DNA of 64,000 nucleotides from Aquabacterium sp. NJ1 (lineage in GTDB: Bacteria > Pseudomonadota > Gammaproteobacteria > Burkholderiales > Burkholderiaceae_C): the NCBI RefSeq assembly GCF_000768065.1, contig NZ_JRKM01000001.1:1736001-1800000 (forward strand), read 5' to 3'. The position numbers and the translations under genes were made by a program. Below, piece after piece: positions 26,687 through 36,362 of this stretch (position 1 is its first letter; every line of letters begins with the position of its first letter). Below the pieces are notes generated by a model. The model was not told the DNA's origin. It saw only the letters and a program-made list of their open reading frames with translations, and searched no databases.

Positions 26687-27607
26687 TCAGCCTTTCTCTG
26701 ACACGGCCTCGTGGCGGCCTTCCAACCATGCTTCAGCCAACTTGAATTGGTCACTGCCGGCGTCCGGGTGAGTCAGGATGCTAACGTGGTTGTAGTCATG
26801 CTTCGCGCCGCCCAGCTTCGACAGCACATGGACTCGGGACAGGTGCGGGCCGGACTCCGCACGAAAGCGCTTCACGTCCTCCGGGTTCCCCCGGCAAGGA
26901 TCGTCGATGGCAGCCAGATAAAGGGTAGGCGGCAACTTGACGTGCTGCGCAACGAGGCCGTAGTCAAAGCCGTCCTCATCATCCACCCAGCGCTCCGCCT
27001 CGACCCAGGCCTGAATCTGGCGACGCGTCTTGCGGGTCTCGTTGTCTGCGCCGATGCGCAGTTGCCTGGCGGGCAAGTAGCCCATCCAACGCGTCACGCG
27101 CTTCAAGACCCCATTCCACATCAGGTCGATTTCTATTCTGCGCTGGATGTTGCGAACCCTCACGCGGCGCTTGGCGGCGAAGTGCACCACACTGGCCACC
27201 TGATCAATGAGGGAGGGATGGCGCAGCAGGCAGCTGTTCATCACCACCCCACCCCACGAGTGAGACACCCAATGCACTTGACTGGCCTGGGCGTGAAGCA
27301 AGACAGCGGCATGCAAGGCTGGCAAGTCGACGCCAATCATCTCGCTCTGACCATGTCGCGCATGCCGGTCGATGCGCGGCGTGCTACAGCCTTTGCCGCG
27401 CAGGTCTGCCACAAAAACATCATAGCCACGCTCGGCCAGCCACGGCGCCAAGCCCCTGCCCGAACGGCTGTAAAAGACACGTCCGTTGGACATCATGCCG
27501 TGCAACATCAATACCGCGGGGCCGCGCCCATCAGCTCGCCTGAACCGGTGCAGGCACAAGCTGGCATCGTCCACGGGGACGGTTATGCGCGTTGGTCGAA
27601 TCGTCAT
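26687..27607 (-). CDS. Alpha/beta hydrolase convergent to the monooxygenase operon
   Basis: This 306-aa hydrolase has the oxyanion segment MLHGMMSNG and the nucleophile elbow HSWGG (Ser117). A late HDYNHVS could supply the His. The start chosen is MTIRPTR at 27607; the open frame continues upstream but through the operator and terminator. It ends 5 bp from the SMP-30-like gene. Its promoter carries the same operator as the monooxygenase promoter, which ties it to that regulon. Confidence 0.88.
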   Translation of the reverse strand: MTIRPTRITVPVDDASLCLHRFRRADGRGPAVLMLHGMMSNGRVFYSRSGRGLAPWLAERGYDVFVADLRGKGCSTPRIDRHARHGQSEMIGVDLPALHAAVLLHAQASQVHWVSHSWGGVVMNSCLLRHPSLIDQVASVVHFAAKRRVRVRNIQRRIEIDLMWNGVLKRVTRWMGYLPARQLRIGADNETRKTRRQIQAWVEAERWVDDEDGFDYGLVAQHVKLPPTLYLAAIDDPCRGNPEDVKRFRAESGPHLSRVHVLSKLGGAKHDYNHVSILTHPDAGSDQFKLAEAWLEGRHEAVSEKG

Positions 27608-27678
27608 GGAACTGCGTAGGGCCAAATCCGGCTCGAAATTAACTTTGAGCCATGTCAAAGCAATATGGTACCGTCTGC

Positions 27679-27694
27679 GGTACGTTTTTGTACC
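27679..27694. promoter_or_regulatory. Candidate operator, copy 2 (hydrolase promoter)
   Basis: GGTAC-gttttt-GTACC lies 71 bp upstream of the hydrolase start codon. With its flank it reads TGCGGTAC-nn-TTTTGTACC, the same as copy 1 at 17 of 17 defined positions. A further GGTACC is at 27667-27672. Confidence 0.6.
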
Positions 27695-27802
27695 GCCTAT
27701 TTGGATGACAAAATCGGCCCCCTCATGGAGCCAAAGCAGTGCCGCCCCAGGCGCCATGCCCACACATGGGCTACACGTGGGCCATAGATGGGCCACAAAC
27801 AA

Positions 27803-27832
27803 AAAAGGCCCTCGCATGGAGGGCCTTTTTCT
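27803..27832 (-). terminator. Terminator downstream of the initiator tRNAs
   Basis: GGCCCTC/GAGGGCC arms around a short loop are flanked by A and T runs on both sides, so it can act in either direction. On the minus strand it follows the tRNA-fMet gene and separates it from the hydrolase promoter. Confidence 0.85.
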
Positions 27833-27838
27833 TTGCTT

Positions 27839-27915
<77 letters not shown>

Positions 27916-28012
27916 TCAGATGCGGTGATCCGGCTTGCTTGAGGCCTCTGGAAGGCCTGCCGGTTGATCAACGAAACCGTGTCGATTGACAGCGACTTCA
28001 TCGTCTTGAATT

Positions 28013-28089
<77 letters not shown>

Positions 28090-28101
28090 ACAGAGACAGC
28101 T

Positions 28102-28110
28102 ATTATGGCA
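28102..28110 (-). promoter_or_regulatory. Putative extended -10 for the tRNA-fMet pair
   Basis: On the minus strand, TGC followed by CATAAT lies 12 bp upstream of the mature 5' end of copy 2. No strong -35 is seen. Confidence 0.4.
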
Positions 28111-28195
28111 CGACTTTGACGCTTTGGCTACAACTCGCACAAAACAATTCCAATCAGGCGCTCATCCGGGCTGGCAGCCAACAGCAAGCCCCAAG

Positions 28196-28231
28196 AAAAA
28201 GCCCGCAGCGTCTGCACGTTGCGGGCTCTTT
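28196..28231 (-). terminator. Terminator of the alpha ribosomal operon
   Basis: GCCCGCA/TGCGGGC arms (28201-28207 and 28220-28226) are followed on the minus strand by a T run, 70 bp after the rplQ stop. Confidence 0.8.
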
Positions 28232-28293
28232 CCGGCCTGAGGCCGACATCGCTTCACCAGCGCAGCATACGCATGCGCCAGCGAATGGATGAT

Positions 28294-28683
28294 TTACTCA
28301 GCAGCGCCTTCGGCAGCAGCTTCTTCGGTACGCTCAACCAGCTCCATGTAGGCCATCGGGGCGTTGTCGCCCACGCGGAAGCCCATCTTCAGGATGCGGG
28401 TGTAGCCGCCGGGGCGCTTGGCAAAGCGAGGGCCCAGCACGTTGAACAGCTTGACCACGTTGTCGCGGTTACGCAGACGGTCAAAAGCCAGACGCTTGTT
28501 GGCCAGCGTGGGTTCCTTGGCCAGGGTGATCAGCGGCTCGACAACGCGACGCAGTTCCTTGGCCTTGGGCACGGTGGTCTTGATGGCTTCGTGCTCGATC
28601 AGCGAGTTGGCCATGTTGCGCAGCATCGCCAGACGGTGCGACGAAGTGCGGTTCAGTTTACGGAGTCCATTTCCGTGACGCAT
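28294..28683 (-). CDS. rplQ: 50S ribosomal protein L17
   Basis: This 129-aa protein has the L17 N-terminus [17 protein letters not shown] and the segment [13 protein letters not shown]. The C-terminus is an Ala/Glu-rich tail. It is the last gene of the alpha operon, 97 bp after rpoA, and is followed by a terminator. Confidence 0.98.
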   Translation of the reverse strand: MRHGNGLRKLNRTSSHRLAMLRNMANSLIEHEAIKTTVPKAKELRRVVEPLITLAKEPTLANKRLAFDRLRNRDNVVKLFNVLGPRFAKRPGGYTRILKMGFRVGDNAPMAYMELVERTEEAAAEGAAE

Positions 28684-28780
28684 GGTGCTAGTCCTTTCTT
28701 TATAAAACCGGCGGCCGGATTAAGGTACCGCCGGGTGCACCGCATGGCCCTCTTTCGAGCGCCATGCATTCTTCAGAATA

Positions 28781-29767
28781 TCAACGCTTGTCGAGACCTT
28801 GGGGAGGCCAGGCTTCCAGGCGCGAACCCAGGGCCAGACCACGGGAAGCCAGAACTTCCTTGATCTCGTTGAGCGACTTGCGACCCAGGTTGGGGGTCTT
28901 GAGCAGCTCGGTTTCGGTACGCTGGATCAGGTCGCCGATGTAGTAGATGTTTTCGGCCTTCAGGCAGTTGGCCGAACGCACCGTCAGTTCCAGCTCGTCC
29001 ACAGGACGCAGCAGGATCGGGTCGAAGTTCTGAGCCGACTTGGCAGGCGCGTCGAATGCGGCGATCTCGGAGCCTTCCAGCTGCGCGAACACAGCCAGCT
29101 GCTCAACCAGGATCTTGGCCGAAGCACGGATCGCTTCCTCAGGCGAAATGGCGCCGTTGGTTTCGATTTCCATGACCAGCTTGTCCAGGTCGGTACGCTG
29201 TTCCACACGGGCGCTTTCGACCGTGTAGCTCACGCGGCGAACCGGCGAGAAGGAAGCGTCCAGCACGATGCGGCCAATGGCCTTGCTCGACTCTTCACCA
29301 TAGCGACGGATGTTGCCAGGCACGTAACCACGGCCCTTTTCCACCTTGATCTGCATGTCCAGCTTGCCGCCTTGCGACAGGTGGGCGATCACATGACCAG
29401 GGTTGACGATCTCGACGTCGTGAGGTGTCTGGATGTCAGCGGCGGTCACGGGACCTTCGCCATCCTTGCGCAGCACCAGCGTGACTTCGTCACGGTTGTG
29501 CAGACGGAACACCACGCCCTTGAGGTTCAACATGATGTGGACCACGTCTTCCTGCACGCCATCAATGGCGGAGTATTCGTGGAGCACGCCAGCGATGGTG
29601 ACTTCAGTGGGTGCGAAACCGACCATCGACGACAACAGCACGCGACGCAGCGCGTTGCCGAGGGTGTGGCCATAGCCGCGCTCGAACGGTTCGAGCGTGA
29701 CCTTGGCGCGGTGACCGCCGAGCGGTTCCACCTGGATGGCTTTGGGTTTCAGCAAATTCGTTTGCAT
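28781..29767 (-). CDS. rpoA: RNA polymerase alpha subunit
   Basis: This 328-aa protein has the usual two domains. The N-terminal assembly domain (about 1-230) contains [20 protein letters not shown]. The C-terminal domain (about 245-320) contains [23 protein letters not shown] and [19 protein letters not shown], which binds UP elements and activators. It follows rpsD in the alpha operon. Confidence 0.99.
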   Translation of the reverse strand: MQTNLLKPKAIQVEPLGGHRAKVTLEPFERGYGHTLGNALRRVLLSSMVGFAPTEVTIAGVLHEYSAIDGVQEDVVHIMLNLKGVVFRLHNRDEVTLVLRKDGEGPVTAADIQTPHDVEIVNPGHVIAHLSQGGKLDMQIKVEKGRGYVPGNIRRYGEESSKAIGRIVLDASFSPVRRVSYTVESARVEQRTDLDKLVMEIETNGAISPEEAIRASAKILVEQLAVFAQLEGSEIAAFDAPAKSAQNFDPILLRPVDELELTVRSANCLKAENIYYIGDLIQRTETELLKTPNLGRKSLNEIKEVLASRGLALGSRLEAWPPQGLDKR

Positions 29768-29909
29768 GAGGTCTTCCTGTCAATACCCTCGGCTCGTTAC
29801 ACCGATAAGGCTGCTGGACCAACCGGAGCGGTTGCTCCGGCCCTGAAATACAAATGCACAAGGCCACGCGACACGACCAACAAGCCGTGAAGCGCAGCCA
29901 CTGCGTGCA

Positions 29910-30533
29910 TTAACGAGAATACAGTTCGACGATCAGCGATTCGTTGATGTCGGAACCGAACTCATCGCGGTCCGGGGTCTTCTTGAAGACGCCTTCCAGC
30001 TTGGCGCCATCAACAGAAACCCAACCGGGCAGGCCGATGGACTCGGCCAGCTTGTATGCTTCCTGCACACGGACTTGCTTCTTGGCCTTCTCGCGCACAG
30101 CCACCACGTCATTGGCCTTGACCAGGTAAGACGGGATGTTCACGACTTGACCGTTCACGACCACACCCTTGTGGCCCACCAGCTGGCGAGCTTCAGCGCG
30201 GGTGGAGGCAAAGCCCATGCGGTACACGACGTTGTCCAGGCGCGATTCCAGCAGCGACAGCAGGTTCGAGCCGGTGTTGCCCTTGCGACGCTCGGCTTCG
30301 GCGAAGTAACGGCGGAATTGCTTCTCCAGCACGCCGTACATGCGCTTGACCTTCTGCTTTTCACGCAGTTGCAGACCGAAGTCAGAGGTGCGCGAGCCGG
30401 AGGTGCGGCCATGCTGACCAGGCTTGGTGTCAAACTTGGCCTTGTCGCTGATGGGGCGGCGGGCGCTCTTGAGGAACAGGTCGGTGCCTTCGCGGCGGGC
30501 CAGTTTGGCCTTGGGTCCGAGGTAACGTGCCAC
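29910..30533 (-). CDS. rpsD: 30S ribosomal protein S4
   Basis: This 207-aa protein uses a GTG start at 30533. The family N-terminus (M)[15 protein letters not shown] fixes the start, and AAGGA lies at correct spacing; an ATG at 30575 would add 14 unrelated residues. The S4 RNA-binding domain is at about 97-160. In enterobacteria S4 represses its own operon. A promoter and hairpin lie in the long gap before this gene. Confidence 0.98.
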   Translation of the reverse strand: MARYLGPKAKLARREGTDLFLKSARRPISDKAKFDTKPGQHGRTSGSRTSDFGLQLREKQKVKRMYGVLEKQFRRYFAEAERRKGNTGSNLLSLLESRLDNVVYRMGFASTRAEARQLVGHKGVVVNGQVVNIPSYLVKANDVVAVREKAKKQVRVQEAYKLAESIGLPGWVSVDGAKLEGVFKKTPDRDEFGSDINESLIVELYSR

Positions 30534-30710
30534 TTTTCGTGTCCTTGTAATCAATCTGACGCCGGGGCCGCGCAACGCGGTTGACCGACGCGAGTCTGGC
30601 GAAACACAATCGCGCAGACGGTGGGCTTCAAATCAAGGCAGCGGGCCAGCTTGCAGGGCTTGATACGAAATCAATCACCCACAACTACCCACCACCGCAG
30701 AGAACTTGCG

Positions 30711-30719
30711 ATTATAGCA
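30711..30719 (-). promoter_or_regulatory. Extended -10 promoter for rpsD-rpoA-rplQ
   Basis: TGC followed by a consensus TATAAT on the minus strand, about 180 bp upstream of the rpsD start. A consensus TTGACA exists at 30758-30763 but is too far away to pair with it. Confidence 0.5.
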
Positions 30720-30820
30720 AGCCGTGCGCATGCCTGTACACCACTGTCATGCAGTTTTGTCAAGATAGCGCAACGCACAAACCCCGCACACCCTGCTGCC
30801 AAGGTAAGCGAGGTCGTGAT

Positions 30821-30842
30821 CTGGCCGGACAAGCCCGGCCAG
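30821..30842 (-). other. Stem-loop after rpsK
   Basis: The perfect 8-bp arms CTGGCCGG/CCGGCCAG have a 6-nt loop and no U tract. It could protect the mRNA 3' end or attenuate transcription between rpsK and rpsD. Confidence 0.5.
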
Positions 30843-30856
30843 TCAGCATCAACGCA

Positions 30857-31261
30857 TCAGATGCGGCGACGCTTTTGAGGACGGCAACCGTTGTGAGGAA
30901 CGGGCGTCACGTCGGAGATCGAGTTGATGCGAATGCCCAGCGAAGCCAGGGCGCGCACCGACGACTCACGACCAGGACCAGGGCCCTTGATCTCGACGTC
31001 CAGGTTCTTGATGCCTTGTTCTTGAGCAGCGCGACCAGCCACTTCAGCGGCCACCTGGGCAGCGAAAGGAGTGGACTTGCGCGAGCCCTTGAAGCCTTGA
31101 CCACCCGACGAAGCCCAGGACAGTGCATTGCCCTGACGGTCGGTGATGGTGATGATGGTGTTGTTGAACGAGGCGTGCACGTGGGCGATGCCGTCCGCAA
31201 TGTTCTTGCGGACCTTCTTGCTCACACGACGGGCAGCGCTGTTCGCAGGTGCTTTAGCCAT
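30857..31261 (-). CDS. rpsK: 30S ribosomal protein S11
   Basis: This 134-aa protein has the S11 segments [21 protein letters not shown] and the C-terminal [14 protein letters not shown]. It is a platform protein near the decoding site. It is 35 bp downstream of rpsM. Confidence 0.98.
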   Translation of the reverse strand: MAKAPANSAARRVSKKVRKNIADGIAHVHASFNNTIITITDRQGNALSWASSGGQGFKGSRKSTPFAAQVAAEVAGRAAQEQGIKNLDVEIKGPGPGRESSVRALASLGIRINSISDVTPVPHNGCRPQKRRRI

Positions 31262-31296
31262 GATGTCTTTCTCTTGAACTCAGCGATTAGCCCAGA

Positions 31297-31659
31297 TCAC
31301 TTCTTGCCAGCGATCGCCTTGCGCGGACCCTTGCGAGTACGTGCATTCGTGCGAGTGCGTTGACCGCGCATGGGCAGGCCACGGCGATGACGGAAGCCGC
31401 GGTAGCAGCCCAAGTCCATCAGTCGCTTGATATTCATCGAGAGCTCGCGGCGCAGGTCACCCTCAATGGTGAGCTTGCCCACTTCTTCACGAATCTTTTC
31501 CAGGTCGCCGTCAGTCAATTCCTTGATCTTCTTGTCGAAGGGAATGCCTGCAGCCGTGCAGATTTTCTGCGCGGTCGTGCGACCAATGCCGTAGATCGAA
31601 GTCAGACCGATTTCGGTATGCTTGTGCGGCGGAATGTTGATGCCAGCAATACGTGCCAT
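31297..31659 (-). CDS. rpsM: 30S ribosomal protein S13
   Basis: This 120-aa protein has [14 protein letters not shown] and the C-terminal [19 protein letters not shown]. It sits on the 30S head and contacts P-site tRNA. It follows rpmJ. Confidence 0.98.
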   Translation of the reverse strand: MARIAGINIPPHKHTEIGLTSIYGIGRTTAQKICTAAGIPFDKKIKELTDGDLEKIREEVGKLTIEGDLRRELSMNIKRLMDLGCYRGFRHRRGLPMRGQRTRTNARTRKGPRKAIAGKK

Positions 31660-31700
31660 AACTGTCCTCTGAACGCGTGTGTCGTCGCCAGGTCAGGCGA

Positions 31701-31814
31701 TCAGCCTTGACGCTGCTTGTGACGGGGGTCGGTGCAGATCACGCGAACCACGCCCTTGCGGCGGATGATTTTGCAATTACGGCACATCTTCTTGACGGAT
31801 GCCGAGACTTTCAT
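31701..31814 (-). CDS. rpmJ: 50S ribosomal protein L36
   Basis: This 37-aa protein starts [19 protein letters not shown] and ends DPRHKQRQG. It is the zinc-binding form: Cys11, Cys14, Cys27 and His32 are all present. A GGAGAAG ribosome site precedes the ATG. It lies between the infA relic and rpsM. Confidence 0.97.
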   Translation of the reverse strand: MKVSASVKKMCRNCKIIRRKGVVRVICTDPRHKQRQG

Positions 31815-31884
31815 GGTCTTCTCCTGAACCGTTGATTCAACAACGGAAATTCGCCCACGTTTCCGGGGTCACCAAAACTTCAGC

Positions 31885-32065
31885 TCACTTCGCCCGGAAC
31901 ACGATGCGAGCACGACTCAAACCGTACCAGGCGAGCACCTTTGCCACTTTGTCATCAAGGCAGGGTGCGCATTGTAGCGCAGACACTCTGCCGAGGACGT
32001 GGCCTGGACACACAACCCGGTTCAAGCTTCACACGAAAGCCCGCCAAGGAGACCACACTGGATCT
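31885..32065 (-). pseudogene. infA: Decayed infA (translation initiation factor IF-1) relic
   Basis: Translating the minus strand gives LDDKVAKVLAWYGLSRARIV then FRAK and a stop, which aligns without gaps to the IF-1 C-terminus (GDKVTVELTPYDLSRARIV, FRAK). Upstream in a shifted frame is FRVKLEPGCV, matching IF-1 FRVKLENGHV. Between them the bases follow the IF-1 gene but with indels, and a stop cuts the N-terminal frame. There is no intact start. The position between secY and rpmJ is the normal infA site in Burkholderiales. A working infA must lie elsewhere. Confidence 0.8.
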
Positions 32066-32133
32066 CAACTCAACACTGGGCGATTCACACGCCCTAAGCC
32101 TTCTTGCTGGGTTTCGGCCTTAGCCGACCCTCT

Positions 32134-33444
32134 TCAGCTTGCTTTGAAATTCGCCTTCTTCAGCAGAGAGTCATACTGCTGAGACATGACGTAGGACTGC
32201 ACTTGTGCCCAGAAATCCATCGTGACAACCACGATGATCAGCAGCGAAGTCCCACCAAAATAGAACGGAACGTTGTACTTGAGCACGAGGAACTCGGGCA
32301 GCAGGCACACGGCCGTGATGTAAACAGCACCAGCCAGGGTCAGACGGGCGAGGATCTTGTCGATGTAACGCGCAGTCTGGTCACCAGGGCGGATACCAGG
32401 AATGAATGCACCGCTCTTCTTCAGGTTGTCTGCTGTCTCACGGCTGTTGAACACCAGCGCTGTGTAGAAGAAGCAGAAGAAGACGATGGCCACAGAATAC
32501 AAAAGCACGTAGATCGGTTGACCGGGGGACAACATGCTGGCGATGTCTTTCAACCAGCGCATGCTGTCGCCTGTGGCGAACCAACCCACCGCCGTCGTCG
32601 GCAACAGGATGATCGACGACGCGAAGATCGGGGGAATCACACCAGCCATGTTGATCTTCAAGGGCAGGTGCGACGATTGACCACCGTACACACGGTTGCC
32701 AACCTGGCGCTTGGCGTAGTTGACCAGGATCTTGCGCTGGCCACGTTCGACAAACACCACGAAGTAAGTCACCAGAACCACCAGCGCCACGATGAAGATA
32801 GCGGCCGGGATGCTCATGGCACCAGTGCGGATCAGCTCGAACAGACCACCCATCGCATTGGGCAGACCTGCAGCGATACCGCCGAAAATCAGGATCGAGA
32901 TACCGTTACCCAGACCACGCTCGGTGATCTGCTCGCCCAGCCACATCAGGAACATCGTGCCAGCCGTCAGGCTGATCACGGTGGTCATGCGGAACCCAAA
33001 ACCGGGGCTGATCACCAGGCCGGCCGTGCCTTCCAGGGCCACAGCGATACCGAAGGACTGGAACAATGCCAGGCCCACCGTCGCGTAACGTGTGTACTGC
33101 GTCGTCTTGCGACGACCCGCCTCGCCCTCTTTCTTGAGCTGCTCAAGCTGAGGGATCACGTAGCCCATCATCTGCATGATGATGGACGACGAGATGTAAG
33201 GCATGATGCCCAGCGCGAACACGGTGAAGCGCGACAGCGCACCGCCCGAGAACATGTTGAACAGACTCAGGATGCCACCTTGCTGCCCCTTGAACAACTG
33301 CTGCAGCTGCGACGGGTCGATACCGGGCACAGGCACGTGTGCGCCAATGCGGTAGACGACCAGCGCCAGCAGCAGGAAAGTCAGACGACGCTGAAGGTCG
33401 CCAAACTTGCCGCTTTGAGCCAGTTGAGTGGGAGAAGTTGCCAC
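32134..33444 (-). CDS. secY: Preprotein translocase subunit SecY
   Basis: This 436-aa protein is the inner-membrane channel of the Sec pathway, with ten hydrophobic helices. Signature segments are [11 protein letters not shown], the SecY signature [15 protein letters not shown] near helix 2, and a cytoplasmic loop with [12 protein letters not shown]. It is encoded between rplO and the infA relic in the spc operon. Confidence 0.98.
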   Translation of the reverse strand: MATSPTQLAQSGKFGDLQRRLTFLLLALVVYRIGAHVPVPGIDPSQLQQLFKGQQGGILSLFNMFSGGALSRFTVFALGIMPYISSSIIMQMMGYVIPQLEQLKKEGEAGRRKTTQYTRYATVGLALFQSFGIAVALEGTAGLVISPGFGFRMTTVISLTAGTMFLMWLGEQITERGLGNGISILIFGGIAAGLPNAMGGLFELIRTGAMSIPAAIFIVALVVLVTYFVVFVERGQRKILVNYAKRQVGNRVYGGQSSHLPLKINMAGVIPPIFASSIILLPTTAVGWFATGDSMRWLKDIASMLSPGQPIYVLLYSVAIVFFCFFYTALVFNSRETADNLKKSGAFIPGIRPGDQTARYIDKILARLTLAGAVYITAVCLLPEFLVLKYNVPFYFGGTSLLIIVVVTMDFWAQVQSYVMSQQYDSLLKKANFKAS

Positions 33445-33489
33445 GTTTGAGTCCGTTCCAGGTTCTAACGTTCTTACTGAGCTCTTGGC

Positions 33490-33924
33490 TTATTCAGCCA
33501 ACGAGCCGCCAGCGGCTTCGATCGCGACCTTGGCACCGGCGGTTGCGCCGATACCCTTGAGCACGACCTTGGAGGTCAGTTCACCTGACTTGATGACCTT
33601 GACGACCTTGGCGATCTGAGGGATCAGACCGGCGGCCTTCAGGGACAGCACGTCGACTTCAGCCGCGCCCAGTGCTTGCAGTTCGCCCAGAGTGATCTCG
33701 GCGTTGTACTTCAGCAGGTGCGACTTGAAACCGCGCTTGGGCAGACGGCGTTGCAGAGGCATTTGACCGCCTTCGAAACCGACCTTGTGGTAGCCGCCCG
33801 AACGCGACTTCTGACCCTTGTGACCGCGACCAGCGGTCTTGCCCAGACCGGAGCCGATGCCGCGGCCGACACGGCGCTTGGCATGCTTGGCGCCTTCAGA
33901 AGGCTTGATGGTATTGAGTTGCAT
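33490..33924 (-). CDS. rplO: 50S ribosomal protein L15
   Basis: This 144-aa protein starts [20 protein letters not shown]; the frame opens four codons earlier but the family start is 33924. The basic, Gly-rich N-terminal extension is typical. It is 45 bp upstream of secY. Confidence 0.98.
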   Translation of the reverse strand: MQLNTIKPSEGAKHAKRRVGRGIGSGLGKTAGRGHKGQKSRSGGYHKVGFEGGQMPLQRRLPKRGFKSHLLKYNAEITLGELQALGAAEVDVLSLKAAGLIPQIAKVVKVIKSGELTSKVVLKGIGATAGAKVAIEAAGGSLAE

Positions 33925-33948
33925 GGTATTCCCCAAAGCTGCGGTGGT

Positions 33949-34131
33949 TTAGACCACCACGACCATGTAGCGGACCTTGTTGATCATGCCGCGCACAGCA
34001 GGCGTGTCTTCCAGGACGCGGGTGCCGTTCAGACGGCGCAGGCCCAGACCGGCCACGGTGGCACGGTGGTCGGCACGGGTGCCGATGGGGCTGCGAACCA
34101 GCTTGACGGTGACAGTTTTCTTTTCGCTCAT
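33949..34131 (-). CDS. rpmD: 50S ribosomal protein L30
   Basis: This 60-aa protein starts [18 protein letters not shown] and ends [11 protein letters not shown]. The start at 34131 follows the rpsE stop by 16 bp; a longer frame overlaps rpsE. Confidence 0.97.
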   Translation of the reverse strand: MSEKKTVTVKLVRSPIGTRADHRATVAGLGLRRLNGTRVLEDTPAVRGMINKVRYMVVVV

Positions 34132-34147
34132 GTCAGCTCTCCGACGA

Positions 34148-34666
34148 TCAGTTGAAGATCTCTTCAACAGTCAGACCGCGCTTGGCAGCGACTTCGGCCG
34201 GGGTCGTTGCCTTGTTCAAGGCATCGAACGTGGCGCGAACCATGTTGTAAGGGTTGCTGGAACCGAGGCTCTTGGCGACCACGTCGGTGATGCCCAGAAC
34301 TTCGAACACAGCGCGCATCGGGCCACCCGCGATGATGCCGGTACCAGCAGGAGCCGGAGCCAGCAGCACCTTGGCTGCACCGTGCTCGCCCACCAGGTTG
34401 TGGTGAACGGAACCGTTCTTCAGGGGTACCTTGACCATGTTGCGACGAGCCTGGTCCATGGCCTTTTGAACAGCCAGCGGCACTTCACGCGCCTTGCCCT
34501 TGCCCATGCCAACGCGGCCATCGCCATCGCCAACAACGGTCAGAGCTGCGAAGCCCATGATCCGGCCGCCCTTGACCACTTTGGTCACGCGGTTCACCTG
34601 GATCATCTTCTCGCGCAGACCGTCGTCACGACCTTCGTCTGCTACCTTGGGTTGAAACTTAGCCAT
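34148..34666 (-). CDS. rpsE: 30S ribosomal protein S5
   Basis: This 172-aa protein has the double-stranded RNA-binding N-terminal domain ([21 protein letters not shown]) and the C-terminal [17 protein letters not shown]. It is important for decoding fidelity. It follows rplR. Confidence 0.98.
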   Translation of the reverse strand: MAKFQPKVADEGRDDGLREKMIQVNRVTKVVKGGRIMGFAALTVVGDGDGRVGMGKGKAREVPLAVQKAMDQARRNMVKVPLKNGSVHHNLVGEHGAAKVLLAPAPAGTGIIAGGPMRAVFEVLGITDVVAKSLGSSNPYNMVRATFDALNKATTPAEVAAKRGLTVEEIFN

Positions 34667-34695
34667 TTGAAATTCCTTCCGGATGCAGACGCGGC

Positions 34696-35058
34696 TTAGA
34701 ACTGGAGGCCGGCTTCACGCGCAGCATCAGCCAGGGCCTTGATACGGCCGTGGTATTGATAACCAGCGCGGTCGAAAGCGACCTTCTCGACACCAGCTGC
34801 CTTGGCCTTCTCGGCAATACGCTTGCCAATCAGAGCGGCGGCTGCCACGTTGCCACCAGCCTTTTGCAGCTGGTCGCGCACTTCCTTCTCGGCGGTCGAA
34901 GCCGTAGCCAGGACCTTGTCGCCTTCGCCAGAAATCACGCTGGCGTAGATGTGCAGGTTGGTACGGAAAACCGTCAGACGCACGGCGCCTTGAAGAGCGA
35001 TACGGGCACGTGTTTGACGTGCACGACGCAGGCGCTGTTCTTTCTTGCTTGTTGCCAT
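34696..35058 (-). CDS. rplR: 50S ribosomal protein L18
   Basis: This 120-aa 5S rRNA-binding protein has a basic N-terminus ([16 protein letters not shown]) and the segment [16 protein letters not shown]. It lies 14 bp after rplF. Confidence 0.98.
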   Translation of the reverse strand: MATSKKEQRLRRARQTRARIALQGAVRLTVFRTNLHIYASVISGEGDKVLATASTAEKEVRDQLQKAGGNVAAAALIGKRIAEKAKAAGVEKVAFDRAGYQYHGRIKALADAAREAGLQF

Positions 35059-35072
35059 GATGAATCAGCTCC

Positions 35073-35606
35073 TTACTTCTTCTTGGTCTCTTTCAAGACC
35101 ACGCGCTCGTCGACGTAGCGGATGCCCTTGCCCTTGTAAGGCTCGGGCGGACGGAAGGCGCGCACTTCGGCGGCGATCTGACCAACCACTTGACGATCCA
35201 TACCCTTGATCAGGATTTCGGTCTGAGACGGGGTCTCGACCTTGATGCCGGCAGGCATGTCCTTGATGACGGGGTGAGAGAAACCGATTTGCAGGTTCAG
35301 CTTCTGGCCTTGGGCCTGGGCACGGAAACCCACGCCAACCAGGCTCAGCTTCTTCTCGAAGCCCTTGCTCACACCGTTGACGGTGTTGTTGAGCAGGGCG
35401 CGGAAGGTGCCAGACATGGCATTGGCTTCAGCGGAATCATTCACCGGAGCGACCTTCAGCGTGGCGCCTTCTTGCGACACGGTGACCAGGCCGTTGACCG
35501 GCAGGCTCAGGGTGCCCAGGCTGCCCTTGACGGTCACAGCCTCGGCAGAGATCTTCACGTCCACACCTTGAGGGACGGCGATCGGCATTTTTCCAACGCG
35601 GGACAT
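35073..35606 (-). CDS. rplF: 50S ribosomal protein L6
   Basis: This 177-aa protein starts [15 protein letters not shown]. An open extension to 35651 overlaps rpsH and is rejected. The C-terminal signature [14 protein letters not shown] is present. Confidence 0.98.
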   Translation of the reverse strand: MSRVGKMPIAVPQGVDVKISAEAVTVKGSLGTLSLPVNGLVTVSQEGATLKVAPVNDSAEANAMSGTFRALLNNTVNGVSKGFEKKLSLVGVGFRAQAQGQKLNLQIGFSHPVIKDMPAGIKVETPSQTEILIKGMDRQVVGQIAAEVRAFRPPEPYKGKGIRYVDERVVLKETKKK

Positions 35607-35622
35607 TGCGATTGCTCCTCGA

Positions 35623-36018
35623 TTAGGCGACGTAGCAGAGCACTTCGCCACCGATACCGGCAGCGCGGGCCTTGCGATCGGTCATCACACCCTTGGGGGT
35701 TGTCACGATAGCCACACCCAGGCCGTTCTGGACCTGAGGAATGTCGTGACGGCCCTTGTAGATGCGCAGACCAGGACGGGACACACGCTCGATGCGCTCG
35801 ATGACCGGGCGACCTGCGTAGTACTTCAGCGAAATTTCCAGTGTGGGCTTCGCAGCTTCGCCGGTGACGGCGAAACCGTCGATGTAGCCTTCGTCCTTCA
35901 GGACCTGGGCAATCGCGACTTTCAGCTTGGACGACGGCAGTGCAACGGCGGTCTTGTTGACCATTTGGGCGTTGCGAATGCGTGTCAGCATGTCGGCGAT
36001 GGGATCACTCATGCTCAT
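35623..36018 (-). CDS. rpsH: 30S ribosomal protein S8
   Basis: This 131-aa protein starts [18 protein letters not shown] and ends [11 protein letters not shown]. In enterobacteria S8 is the autogenous repressor of the spc operon, acting near rplE. It follows rpsN. Confidence 0.98.
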   Translation of the reverse strand: MSMSDPIADMLTRIRNAQMVNKTAVALPSSKLKVAIAQVLKDEGYIDGFAVTGEAAKPTLEISLKYYAGRPVIERIERVSRPGLRIYKGRHDIPQVQNGLGVAIVTTPKGVMTDRKARAAGIGGEVLCYVA

Positions 36019-36048
36019 GGGATAACTCCTGTTCGTGCCCTGCTGGGA

Positions 36049-36354
36049 TTACCAGCTCGCCTTGGTGACACCGGGGATGTCGCCAGCGAATGCCAATTCA
36101 CGGATCTTCATACGGCCCAGGCCGAACTGACGGAAGGTGCCACGTGGGCGACCAGTCAGACCGCAGCGTGCGCGCAGACGGGTGGGGTTGGCGTTACGGG
36201 GCAGCTTTTGCAGTTCAAGACGAGCGGCGTAGCGCTCTTCGTCGGACTTCTTGCTGTCGTTGATGACAGCCTTCAGTTCGGCGACCTTCTTGGCGTACTT
36301 GGCAACCAGCTTTTCGCGCTTTTCTTCGCGTTGCTTCAGGGATACTTTTGCCAT
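36049..36354 (-). CDS. rpsN: 30S ribosomal protein S14 (zinc-independent form)
   Basis: This 101-aa long-form S14 lacks the four-Cys zinc site. The signature [19 protein letters not shown] is intact. It is 8 bp after rplE. Confidence 0.98.
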   Translation of the reverse strand: MAKVSLKQREEKREKLVAKYAKKVAELKAVINDSKKSDEERYAARLELQKLPRNANPTRLRARCGLTGRPRGTFRQFGLGRMKIRELAFAGDIPGVTKASW

Positions 36355-36362
36355 GGTGTACC

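Larger units (their letters stand above)
30534..30856. other. 323-bp rpsK-rpsD spacer with regulatory signals
   Basis: The gap is unusually long inside a ribosomal operon. It holds a stem-loop just after rpsK (30821-30842) and a candidate promoter nearer to rpsD. No open frame with family features is present. Confidence 0.7.

Noticed and set aside
30711-30763. Pairing of consensus TTGACA (30758-30763) with TATAAT (30711-30716) as one promoter
   Set aside because: The spacing is about 41 bp, far beyond 16-18 bp; only the extended -10 is kept.
32104-33450. Long open frame on the plus strand opposite secY (448 codons)
   Set aside because: It is a GC-rich antisense shadow with His/Arg/Asp-rich content and no family motif; secY on the other strand is unambiguous.
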